Numbered from the stretch's first letter, positions 1 through 5,394 are shown. The stretch: DNA of 5,637 nucleotides from Pseudanabaena sp. CAN_BIN31 (GCA_026785865.1 JAJAZG010000221.1:1-5637); one strand, 5' to 3'. Numbers and translations are program-made. The notes: generated by a model not told the origin, from the sequence alone.

Positions 1-615
1 AGCCTATTCAATGCCCAAAGCATTCTTGATAAAAACAGTCTTTCTACGCCCGAATCCATCGGTACAGAAATTGCATCTCCATTGTTAGATGTGAGCGATG
101 ATGAGCTTCATGTCGGCAATGTCGGCGCATCCACATTTGATGGTGAAGGAACGCCAACTCGCCGTACTTCTTTAATTACTAATGGAGTTTTAACTAACTT
201 CTTGCATAGCTCCGTTACGGCAAAGCGCTTAAATGCCAAGCCTACAGGTAATGGCAGCGTTGGCGCAAAGGTTTCTGTAAGTCCTAATTTTTTCCATATT
301 GAACGTAGTAGCGCCGCTAATTCTGCTAACGAGAAAGCTTATGATTTAGCAACTGCCGAAAATGTGATTTTGATTGATGATTTGCAAGCGCTCCATGCAG
401 GTGTGCAAGCGTCGCAAGGTTCTTTCTCCTTGCCCTTTGATGGCTGGCTAGTGAATAAAGGCGATCGCGTCAGTATTGAGTCGGCAACCGTGGCTGGTGA
501 CATCTTGGAATTACTGAAAGCGATCGCCTATGTCGAGTCACAAGCAAAAGTCACGCCTTCAGGTGTCGCGCCACAGGTTTGGGTAGAAGGGCTATCAATC
601 ACAGGCGAAGCCTAA
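1..615 (+). CDS. pmbA: PmbA/TldE-type TldD-PmbA family protein, C-terminal part (5' end outside window)
   Basis: The reading frame is open from the first base, and 204 residues plus a TAA are visible. This is a little under half of a typical PmbA/TldE of about 440-450 residues. The first ORF-like start at 82 is an internal TTG and not a real start. Recognisable family features, in order, are a run around IGTEIASPLLDV, the turn FDGEGTPTRRT (window residues about 48-58), NGVLTNFLHS, then KPTGNG, and a C-terminal GWLVNKGDR / VAGDILELL / VWVEGLSITG stretch typical of the PmbA C-terminal domain. In the characterised bacterial TldD/TldE pair, TldD carries the zinc-binding HExxxH motif and TldE/PmbA does not; together they form a peptidase that acts on unfolded peptides and matures some modified peptides. 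The visible part contains no HExxxH, and the sequence resembles PmbA more than TldD. The upstream neighbour, perhaps tldD, is outside the window. Assignment to the family is firm; TldE rather than TldD is very likely. Confidence 0.88.
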   Translation, partial: SLFNAQSILDKNSLSTPESIGTEIASPLLDVSDDELHVGNVGASTFDGEGTPTRRTSLITNGVLTNFLHSSVTAKRLNAKPTGNGSVGAKVSVSPNFFHIERSSAANSANEKAYDLATAENVILIDDLQALHAGVQASQGSFSLPFDGWLVNKGDRVSIESATVAGDILELLKAIAYVESQAKVTPSGVAPQVWVEGLSITGEA

Positions 616-620
616 AAAAT

Positions 621-647
621 TTAAGGGGACGCAAAGCGTCCCCTTAA
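621..647. terminator. Bidirectional intrinsic terminator between convergent genes
   Basis: A perfect 12-bp inverted repeat (TTAAGGGGACGC at 621-632, its complement at 636-647) has an AAA loop. It fits exactly between the stop codon of the pmbA-like gene (613-615) and that of the pentapeptide gene (648-650). Read on the minus strand, the stem is followed by six U (positions 619-614), a good intrinsic terminator. On the plus strand the T run (652-656) is displaced by a few bases and weaker. Confidence 0.75.
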
Positions 648-1031
648 TTACGTTTTTGCATTATCTAAATTCACATTTGCCATCTGAGCACCATCAAACA
701 AAGTTTCTTGCAAATTTGCCCAACTCAAATTCGCACCCCGTAAATCAGCACCCCGTAGATCGGCTTTGCGTAAATCCGCACCCTTGAGATTGGCATAACG
801 CAAATTTGCTCGATGCAGATCAGCACTGTTCAAATTGGCATAACTCAAATCTGCCCCAGTGAAGTTAGCGCGGCACAGCTTCGCATTAGCAAGATTGACC
901 TTGCTCATTAATGCATGAGTAAGATCGATCTTGTGAAGATCGATCGCATGTAAATCCGCGCCCACCAAAACAACACTAGCAAATGATTTTCGCCCCGTTC
1001 TATGCATTTGCAAAAATTCTTTGGCATCCAT
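648..1031 (-). CDS. Pentapeptide-repeat protein
   Basis: A 127-residue protein made almost entirely of A(D/N)LXX repeats from about residue 24 to 125, roughly 20 units, such as GADLR, GANLS, YANLK and SADLH. Such repeats fold into a right-handed quadrilateral beta helix with the central Leu/Phe pointing inward. The first 20 residues (MDAKEFLQMHRTGRKSF) match the short N-terminal cap (MD..E.L....GxRxF) I associate with many cyanobacterial members, which supports the ATG at 1031 rather than Met9. No signal peptide or membrane segment is seen. The function cannot be read from the repeats: some family members mimic DNA, but most cyanobacterial ones are uncharacterised. No Shine-Dalgarno sequence precedes the start. 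A perfect TATAAT lies only 7 bp upstream of the ATG, so the mRNA may be leaderless or nearly so. The gene appears monocistronic and ends directly at the 621-647 hairpin. Confidence 0.9.
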   Translation of the reverse strand: MDAKEFLQMHRTGRKSFASVVLVGADLHAIDLHKIDLTHALMSKVNLANAKLCRANFTGADLSYANLNSADLHRANLRYANLKGADLRKADLRGADLRGANLSWANLQETLFDGAQMANVNLDNAKT

Positions 1032-1037
1032 GAATTA

Positions 1038-1043
1038 ATTATA
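1038..1043 (-). promoter_or_regulatory. Candidate -10 box (TATAAT) of the pentapeptide-repeat gene
   Basis: The minus strand reads a perfect TATAAT, with its downstream edge 6 bases before the start codon at 1031. Transcription would then begin at or within a base or two of the ATG, giving a leaderless or near-leaderless message. The -35 position at a 17-bp spacing (1061-1066, TCATTT on the minus strand) does not match TTGACA. This is a motif match in AT-rich DNA and may be chance. Confidence 0.4.
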
Positions 1044-1066
1044 AGTAAGTAGTCCTAATTAAATGA

Positions 1067-1113
1067 AAACCCAGAAAGCTGTGGCGCAACTCGCGCTACA
1101 GCTTTTTGGGTTT
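1067..1113 (-). terminator. Long hairpin overlapping the stop codon of the 128-residue membrane protein gene
   Basis: Two 21-base arms (1067-1087 and 1093-1113) pair around a 5-base loop, AACTC. There are only two non-Watson-Crick positions (1074/1106 and 1083/1097), which are G-T on the plus strand and A-C on the minus strand. The right arm covers the first two plus-strand bases of the stop codon at 1112-1114. The position suits a transcript end for the pabB-type/membrane-protein unit, but the minus-strand sequence after the stem (TCATTTAATTA) is only a poor U tract. It could equally be a dispersed palindromic repeat acting as an mRNA 3' stabiliser. Confidence 0.55.
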
Positions 1114-1498
1114 AACCTTCAAAAGAATCGAGATCTAGTGCTGCTGAACCACCGCGCTCTAGTTCAATCAACATTTGTCCTAGTTGTCGCCAAATCAGCG
1201 CCGCAATCCCGATAGTAAAAGGGATGGCAACGACATAGCCAAACAAAGTTGGTAAGCCAAATATTTCTAGTCCCGTTGACATAAATATGGCAATGCTGAC
1301 GCACATACCGAGATAAGGAACTTTGATGCTGGAGCTTTTTAGTTCTAGCATGACACGAGTTGATTTGCTCCTTGACCACATATTGACAAGATTGCGTAAG
1401 GTCACTTCAAACGATCGCCCACAGGCGAGTCCAGCAAAGAGGGAAATAGCGAATAAAAAATAAGGGGGATCGGAGGGAAAGTAGTAATTCACAGGCAT
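1112..1498 (-). CDS. Small hypothetical integral membrane protein (three predicted helices)
   Basis: A 128-residue protein that I do not recognise as a named family. Hydrophobic segments lie at about residues 13-28, 60-80 and 84-104, with a basic stretch between the first two (WSRSKSTR at 41-48, then KSSSIK). The tail is polar and acidic (IELERGGSAALDLDSFEG). By the positive-inside rule the 30-58 loop is probably cytoplasmic. No catalytic or metal-binding motif is visible; there is one Cys in helix 1 and one in helix 2. The ATG at 1498 lies 21 bp after the stop of the chorismate-enzyme gene, with no room for an obvious promoter, so co-transcription is likely. No Shine-Dalgarno sequence is seen. 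Its link to chorismate metabolism is positional only. Confidence 0.75.
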   Translation of the reverse strand: MPVNYYFPSDPPYFLFAISLFAGLACGRSFEVTLRNLVNMWSRSKSTRVMLELKSSSIKVPYLGMCVSIAIFMSTGLEIFGLPTLFGYVVAIPFTIGIAALIWRQLGQMLIELERGGSAALDLDSFEG

Positions 1499-1519
1499 AT
1501 AAATTTTTGAAGTATGTTT

Positions 1520-2908
1520 TTATATTACAAGCCCAAGCGCCGCCAATTGTGCTTGAGCCTTTTGCAAAGACTCGCGCCACTCCCGATCGCTAATGCTATC
1601 AGCGACAATTCCTGCGCCGACTTGTCCCCAAATATGATCGCCAGTCTTGAGTAAGGTGCGAATCAAAATATTCAGATCCATATTGCCACGCCGATCAATA
1701 TAGCCACAGGAACCATAAAACAAACTGCGGCGCTGCGGCTCTAATTTCTCAACAATCTGCATACAGCGCACTTTCGGACAGCCCGTAATTGTTCCCCCTG
1801 GGAAAGTGGCGCGAATCAGATCGACTAAGGTGCGATCGCTTCGCAATGTCCCCACCACGTTGCTAACAAGATGCATTACATGGCTATAACGCTCGATCGC
1901 TAATAACTCATCGACTTGAACGCTTCCCCATTCACAGACACGCCCCAGATCATTGCGCTCAAGGTCAACCAACATAATATGTTCGGCTTGTTCCTTGGTA
2001 CAAGCTAGTAATTCGCGCTCAAATTCGAGATCCTGCTGTTCAGTTTTGCCGCGTGGTCTTGTGCCTGCGATCGGTCGGGTTTCGGCATGGCGATCGCGCA
2101 AACTAACTAGACGTTCAGGTGAAACGCTAATCACTTCGCCCCAAGTTGTGCGCCAATAGCTAGCGAAGGGTGAAGGATTGATTTTTTGCAAATGGCGGTA
2201 AAGTTGCCATCCGTCTGATTGCCAAGGATAACCAAAACGCATCGATAGATTTGCCTGAAAAATATCGCCAGCGTATATGTGCTGTTTAGCAATTTCCACC
2301 ATTGACTCATAGCCTTGCTGCTCTGGTGAATAAGTAACGCCCTCACCCTCAGCCCCTCTCCCTAAGGGAGAGGGACGCAAGAGTTCTTCCTCCCCCTCTC
2401 CCCTAGGGAGAGGGGGCTGGGGGGTGAGGGTCTTTCTTAAGCGATCGCCTAGTTCTGTTAATTCAGATTGATCGCTAGCCGCTAGCCAAACATCCTGAGT
2501 TTGATGATCGATTACCGCAAAACTTGACGGCTCATACCAAAAGGCAACTGGAAATGGCAAAGTGTCAGGCTTGGTATAGGGCAAGCGCTCAATTTCCCAC
2601 GCGAGGTCATAGCCTAACCATCCCAAATATCCGCCTGTAAATGGTAAATGATCGGGTAAATTAGCAATTTGAGAAGACTGCATCTGCGATCGCAGTTTGT
2701 CCAAACAAGGCAAAATCTCGCCAACTTCAGGAGTCCAAATTTGACGCGGCTTTCCTGCGGCGATCGAATAACGAGCTAGTTTTGAAGGAACTATGGCGGG
2801 GCTTTCTAGTAAAACTGTAATCGGCTCATCAGCATAGAGCGATTCCCACAGATCTGCGCCTGTCATCTCCGCAGGTAGCGATCGCTGAAGCCACACCCAA
2901 TCGGTCAT
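1520..2908 (-). CDS. pabB: Chorismate-binding enzyme of the TrpE/PabB family, probable aminodeoxychorismate synthase component I
   Basis: A 462-residue cytoplasmic enzyme. The N-terminal domain spans about residues 15-145 (LLES at 33-36, FTGGYLGWLGYDLAWE at 90-105). The chorismate-binding catalytic domain spans about 193-455, with PIAGTRPRG (279-287), EHIMLVDLERNDLGRV (309-324), YSHVMHLVSNV (341-351), FPGGTITGCPKVR (369-381), GNMDLNILIRT (408-418) and GQVGAGIVADS (428-438). The family aminates chorismate with ammonia from a glutaminase partner (PabA/TrpG, not in this window). PabB makes aminodeoxychorismate for folate; TrpE makes anthranilate. PGGTITG and MDLNI favour PabB. LLES, the tryptophan-contact motif of TrpE, and Ala280, where E. 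coli PabB has its catalytic Lys in PIKGT, favour TrpE. I lean to PabB but an anthranilate synthase is possible. Residues about 161-190 are a repeat-encoded insert in the inter-domain linker. The ATG at 2908 has no Shine-Dalgarno sequence. The 128-residue membrane protein gene follows after 21 bp. Confidence 0.85.
   Translation of the reverse strand: MTDWVWLQRSLPAEMTGADLWESLYADEPITVLLESPAIVPSKLARYSIAAGKPRQIWTPEVGEILPCLDKLRSQMQSSQIANLPDHLPFTGGYLGWLGYDLAWEIERLPYTKPDTLPFPVAFWYEPSSFAVIDHQTQDVWLAASDQSELTELGDRLRKTLTPQPPLPRGEGEEELLRPSPLGRGAEGEGVTYSPEQQGYESMVEIAKQHIYAGDIFQANLSMRFGYPWQSDGWQLYRHLQKINPSPFASYWRTTWGEVISVSPERLVSLRDRHAETRPIAGTRPRGKTEQQDLEFERELLACTKEQAEHIMLVDLERNDLGRVCEWGSVQVDELLAIERYSHVMHLVSNVVGTLRSDRTLVDLIRATFPGGTITGCPKVRCMQIVEKLEPQRRSLFYGSCGYIDRRGNMDLNILIRTLLKTGDHIWGQVGAGIVADSISDREWRESLQKAQAQLAALGLVI
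2340..2430. repeat. Double-palindrome dispersed repeat inserted in frame within the pabB-type gene
   Basis: The segment holds two palindromes, 2354-2374 (core CTCTCCCTAAGGGAGAG) and 2392-2416 (core CTCTCCCCTAGGGAGAG). The outer flanks 2340-2356 and 2413-2430 are also near-perfect inverted complements of each other, so the whole unit can fold as one large inverted repeat. On the gene's strand it reads without a stop and encodes a low-complexity stretch of about 30 residues beginning TPQPPLPRGEGEEE and ending SPLGRGAEGEG, between the two enzyme domains. GGGAGAGGG-type palindromes that encode PQPPLPRGEG-like peptides recur in many cyanobacterial genomes; I rely on memory for that. The exact ends and any target-site duplication cannot be fixed from one copy. 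Confidence 0.8.
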
Positions 2909-2937
2909 AGAAAAATTTAATCATTCAGTACGGTTTT

Positions 2938-2943
2938 ATTATA
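2938..2943 (-). promoter_or_regulatory. Candidate -10 box (TATAAT) of the pabB-type gene
   Basis: The minus strand reads a perfect TATAAT 29 bp upstream of the ATG at 2908. A transcript would start near 2931 and have a leader of about 22 bases, a sensible geometry. The -35 region at a 17-bp spacing falls in the stem of the adjacent hairpin (2961-2966, GGCGGC on the minus strand) and does not match consensus. This could be an activator-dependent or extended -10 type promoter, or a chance match. Confidence 0.45.
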
Positions 2944-2944
2944 G

Positions 2945-2970
2945 AGAGGCGGCACGATGCGCCGCCTTTT
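2945..2970. terminator. GC-rich hairpin between the rhodanese and pabB-type genes
   Basis: AGGCGGC (2947-2953) pairs with GCCGCCT (2961-2967) around a 7-base loop, and the stem can be lengthened outward by a G-T and an A-T pair. On the plus strand it ends in TTTTGTTT, a canonical terminator shape, yet no plus-strand gene lies upstream. On the minus strand it stands about 12 bases beyond the first rhodanese terminator and could serve as a second, backup stop. It abuts the TATAAT assigned to the pabB-type gene. Confidence 0.5.
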
Positions 2971-2978
2971 GTTTATCG

Positions 2979-2996
2979 AAAAAAGCGCTTTGCGCT
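2979..2996 (-). terminator. Short intrinsic terminator of the rhodanese gene
   Basis: On the minus strand AGCGC-AAA-GCGCT is followed directly by a U run (six U at 2984-2979, the first of which closes the stem). It starts 2 bases after the TAG at 2999-3001. The stem is short (5 bp) but GC-rich. Its core, GCAAAGC, including the AAA loop, is the same as in the 621-647 hairpin. Confidence 0.6.
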
Positions 2997-2998
2997 CT

Positions 2999-3337
2999 CT
3001 AATACTTTGCCATCGCAGGATCAACGACATAGGCATAAGCATCTATACCGCCGCCGATATTTTTGACATTGGTAAAGCCTTGATTAGCTAGCCATTGGCA
3101 CATTTGCGCCGATCGCATCCCGTGATGACACAACACCAATGTTTCCGCATGGGGATCAAACTTTTCCTGAAAATCTATTGACCATTCGCCATATTCACTA
3201 AGAGGCAAGATTGCGAAGCCTGCGATCGCGCAAATCTCCACCTCATCATGTTCGCGAACATCGATCAATTGCAAGTCTTGGCGATCGCCAGCCAAACGTG
3301 CGGCTAACTCTTGGACAGTAATTTGTATGATAGACAT
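2999..3337 (-). CDS. Single-domain rhodanese-like sulfurtransferase
   Basis: A 112-residue protein consisting of one rhodanese domain. The visible hallmarks are LQLIDVREHDEVEICAIAG (residues 22-40; the first beta strand and the DVRE turn), LPLSEY (45-50), and the active-site loop CHHGMRS (70-76) after the strand ETLVLC. Cys70 is the expected persulfide-carrying nucleophile and Arg75 part of the anion-binding loop. It continues with MCQWLANQGFTNVKNIGGGIDAYAY (79-103), the conserved C-terminal signature. The catalytic Cys is intact, so the enzyme should be active in transferring sulfane sulfur to thiol or cyanide acceptors; the physiological acceptor cannot be inferred. No signal peptide is present, so it is cytoplasmic. 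The ATG at 3337 gives the normal length for this compact family, and only a weak purine run precedes it. The gene is divergent from the TPR gene and is followed by its own terminator hairpins, so it is probably monocistronic. Confidence 0.92.
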   Translation of the reverse strand: MSIIQITVQELAARLAGDRQDLQLIDVREHDEVEICAIAGFAILPLSEYGEWSIDFQEKFDPHAETLVLCHHGMRSAQMCQWLANQGFTNVKNIGGGIDAYAYVVDPAMAKY

Positions 3338-3417
3338 ACGCGCAAAATATCTCTTAGGTATGAGTTAAAAAACTAACACAAGTCCCGCTTTTAGTTCAAA
3401 CTTTAGATTATTGCGCT

Positions 3418-3445
3418 TTGTCATCGAAGCAAACCCAAATAAACT
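3418..3445 (+). promoter_or_regulatory. Candidate promoter of the TPR gene
   Basis: TTGTCA (3418-3423, five of six to the -35 consensus) is followed after 16 bp by TAAACT (3440-3445, four of six to the -10 consensus). Transcription would begin about 10 bases before the ATG at 3462. The 124 bp between the two divergent starts (3338-3461) should hold promoters for both genes. I see no convincing minus-strand counterpart. The 9-mer TTTAGATTA occurs twice here (3402-3410 and 3453-3461), the second copy touching the ATG; its meaning is unknown. Confidence 0.3.
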
Positions 3446-3461
3446 TATTTGTTTTAGATTA

Positions 3462-3929
3462 ATGAGCCAGCCCATCGAAGAATTGTTGCGAGATCTCAAA
3501 AGTGAAGATGAGGACATACGCGATCGCGCCACTCATGGGCTATGGGAGATGTGGTTTATGCAGAAGGGAATGCAGGGTTTTCAAGTCTTGCGACAGAGCC
3601 AAATGATGGCAGATAGTGGCAATGTGAGACAGGCGGAGCTGATGTTAACGCAATTAATTCACTCGCAGCCAGATTTTGTCGAAGCATGGAATCGTCGGGC
3701 GGTTTTGTTTTATATGCAAGGTGATTACAAGCGATCAATCAAGGATTGTCTGAAAGCGATCGCGCTTAATCCATATCATTTTGGGGCAGTACATGGTTTG
3801 GGTTTAGGCTACGCCGCGATCGGCAATTATCATGATGCGATCGCCACTTTTCGGAGATCCTTAGAAATTCAACCCCATTCGCTCACCAACCAAAGGCTAA
3901 TTCTCGAATGTACTGCCATGCTCAGCTAA
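3462..3929 (+). CDS. Tetratricopeptide-repeat (TPR) protein
   Basis: A 155-residue soluble protein. An acidic N-terminal helix region (MSQPIEELLRDLKSEDEDIRDRATHGLWEMW cut short here; residues 1-32) precedes three TPR units. TPR 1 is at about 39-72 (degenerate), TPR 2 at 73-106 (AWNRRAVLFYMQGDYKRSI then CLKAIALNP) and TPR 3 at 107-140 (GLGLGYAAIGNYHDAIATF then SLEIQP). TPRs form helix-turn-helix solenoids that bind protein partners; no enzymatic motif or signal peptide is present. The same layout (short charged helix, then two or three TPRs with a GALxGLGL-type third repeat) is familiar from small stand-alone TPR proteins of proteobacteria, whose role is also poorly defined. I chose the ATG at 3462. 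The frame stays open upstream to a TTG at 3411, but that extension lacks similarity to the family and overlaps the candidate promoter. The stop codon lies inside a perfect palindrome. Confidence 0.85.
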   Translation: MSQPIEELLRDLKSEDEDIRDRATHGLWEMWFMQKGMQGFQVLRQSQMMADSGNVRQAELMLTQLIHSQPDFVEAWNRRAVLFYMQGDYKRSIKDCLKAIALNPYHFGAVHGLGLGYAAIGNYHDAIATFRRSLEIQPHSLTNQRLILECTAMLS

Positions 3930-3971
3930 AACCTGTAGGGGCAATTCATGAATTGCCCCTACAGGTTTTAG
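3926..3971. repeat. Perfect 46-bp palindrome between convergent genes (repeat element and likely terminator)
   Basis: The 23 bases 3926-3948 (CTAAAACCTGTAGGGGCAATTCA, shortened here to start CTAAAACCTGTAGGGG) are exactly complementary to 3949-3971, with no spacer. The TAA of the TPR gene (3927-3929) is inside the left arm, and the stop codon of the membrane protein gene (3976-3978) begins 4 bp beyond the right arm. In RNA it would form a very stable hairpin for either gene, with the U run inside the stem rather than after it. GTAGGGGCAATTCATGAATT-type palindromes are, from memory, common dispersed repeats in cyanobacterial genomes, so this is probably a mobile or spreading short repeat reused as a transcript end. 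Confidence 0.8.
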
Positions 3972-3975
3972 GTGC

Positions 3976-5394
3976 TTAATAATTACTATGCCAAAGGGGA
4001 GTGCGGCGAACAAAGGCGAGGATGCAAACACCGATACTAATGCCAAGCCATCCACAAATTAGAGTTAGCAAAGGTAATGATTGATTTAGGGTGACGAGAG
4101 ATGCGACTTTTCCGATGGTTTGGGTTGAGAGAAAAGCACTGATTAATAAAATTGCTGTACCGATTTCCCATGACTGTAAATGATTTTCGATATAGCTGGA
4201 GCGATCGCCTTGCAAACTATTCGGCGCAACTAGTTGCAAGAAAAATCTGGCGATCGCGGGGCTAACCAGACAAACACCAAGCAATGCGATCGCACTTTCT
4301 GCCGTTATTTTTGTGGGTAAAGGAAGAATAAATAACAGGAAAACACCCAAAATAATCAATGCTGTTCCCGCTAAAATTCCTGCTCCCTGTGGCAATAAAA
4401 CATTCGCCATCCCTAAGCTATCGCGCTCAGTTTCTTGCTTAGCGAGATGAAATTCTTCCCGAATGGTTTGCCCGAATTGATCGTTGGCACTTGCATTTTC
4501 TTTAGTGGTTGATGGCAAAATCGTCATCGCTAAGGGGATCGTGATTTCACTATTATTCCCTGATAGCTGCATCCAGCTTAGTTCGCCATCAGATTCTTGC
4601 AATTTGACCACTGACAAAGAAGAGAAAGGTCGTAAATTAATTGCATATTCTGCTGCAATTCCCCATAAACCACTAAACCTGAGATGTAAAATTTTTTCAG
4701 GTGATCGCAACTGTGCTTGCCATGTAAAAAATCCTGTCAGTCCAGAAGCGGTGAAAGCGATCGCGGCGATCGCCCTGATGTTGGTCGAAAGATCGAGCAT
4801 TGTCCAAAAGAACAAGCCCAAAACAATTAACACCAAACTATTAAACTGTCGTGGTTGCTGGCTCAGAGCTAATGGACTAATCAAAACAGTTTGGTCAGAA
4901 TAAGTAACCACATTCAATACATCAGTGCTAACTGATTCAATAGTTTGTTTCTTTTTAGATTGCCCCGATCGCCAAGCTAGAGAGCTAGCGATACCGATGA
5001 AAATAGCGGCGGGTAAAATCCACCACATCGCGACAAAAATTTTGGCGAAAGTTTCTGAAGAAGAAATACTCAGCCCCGCGACTAAAACTAACCAATAAAT
5101 CGTAATCCCAATTAATTGCGATCGCGAAAATAAATAGTCTGTATTTTGACGGCATACTTCCACAACTGCTCTAGCTACATATATGCCAATCGCAAAACCA
5201 ACAAAAAATAAAATACTGGCGATCTTTAAAAGGTTTGGATCATCTAGTCGGGCTAATTGCGCGATCGCCACAATCAGGATCAATAAACCCGCAAAAATAA
5301 TGTTCGCAGAAATAGGATAAGTTGCCTGTCTCCAGCCCCACCCGACTTTACCCGATACCAATTGTCGCTGTGAGTGGGAAGGCGAAACTTGCAT
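3976..5394 (-). CDS. Hypothetical polytopic membrane protein with an internal soluble domain
   Basis: A 472-residue protein that I do not recognise. Hydrophobic segments suggest about ten membrane helices: residues about 28-48, 55-78, 94-112, 115-140, 184-203, 205-225, 337-360, 365-389, 409-427 and 438-462. A basic cluster (RSGQSKKK, 142-149) follows helix 4. A soluble region of about 110 residues (226-336) separates the two hydrophobic halves. It looks beta-rich and alternating (ILHLRFSGLWGIAAEYAINL, then SLSVVKL, LSWMQL, ITIPLAM), perhaps a small PH-like or sandwich fold, but this is only an impression. No transporter, kinase or protease motif is seen. The gene starts 29 bp after the stop of the PIN/TRAM gene and is probably in an operon with it. 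The ATG at 5394 is preceded by CAAAAAGAAAAT, at best a weak ribosome-binding site. That leader and start codon are duplicated 16 bp upstream. The gene contains seven HIP1 sites, like its neighbours, so there is no sign of recent transfer. Confidence 0.8.
   Translation of the reverse strand: MQVSPSHSQRQLVSGKVGWGWRQATYPISANIIFAGLLILIVAIAQLARLDDPNLLKIASILFFVGFAIGIYVARAVVEVCRQNTDYLFSRSQLIGITIYWLVLVAGLSISSSETFAKIFVAMWWILPAAIFIGIASSLAWRSGQSKKKQTIESVSTDVLNVVTYSDQTVLISPLALSQQPRQFNSLVLIVLGLFFWTMLDLSTNIRAIAAIAFTASGLTGFFTWQAQLRSPEKILHLRFSGLWGIAAEYAINLRPFSSLSVVKLQESDGELSWMQLSGNNSEITIPLAMTILPSTTKENASANDQFGQTIREEFHLAKQETERDSLGMANVLLPQGAGILAGTALIILGVFLLFILPLPTKITAESAIALLGVCLVSPAIARFFLQLVAPNSLQGDRSSYIENHLQSWEIGTAILLISAFLSTQTIGKVASLVTLNQSLPLLTLICGWLGISIGVCILAFVRRTPLWHSNY

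Noticed and set aside
690..960. Short-period repeats resembling a CRISPR array or minisatellite
   Set aside because: The 15-bp period matches the pentapeptide repeats of the encoded protein, so coding explains it.
1953..2159. Plus-strand ORF of 68 codons inside the pabB-type gene
   Set aside because: It lies antisense to a strongly conserved enzyme, is Arg/Ser-rich with no recognisable domain, and is a frame shadow of the coding strand.
2131..2346. Minus-strand ORF of 71 codons in another frame of the pabB-type gene
   Set aside because: It overlaps conserved catalytic-domain codons completely and shows no domain; a shadow frame. The 1164-1379 and 3556-3738 ORFs were set aside for the same reason.
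2340..2430. Palindromes read as a transcription terminator or a CRISPR-like array
   Set aside because: They are inside an uninterrupted coding frame, have no U tract, and show no regular repeat-spacer pattern.
2945..2970. Terminator for a missing plus-strand gene or a small RNA
   Set aside because: No plus-strand gene precedes it and no promoter for a small RNA is evident; it is more simply a second hairpin after the minus-strand rhodanese gene.
3411..3461. TTG at 3411 as an extended start for the TPR gene
   Set aside because: The added 17 residues have no family similarity and overlap the likely promoter; the ATG at 3462 gives the natural N-terminus.
4484..4903. Plus-strand ORF of 139 codons antisense to the large membrane protein gene
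   Set aside because: The composition is what the antisense of a hydrophobic gene gives; there is no family resemblance or start context, while the opposite strand has a full-length coherent protein.
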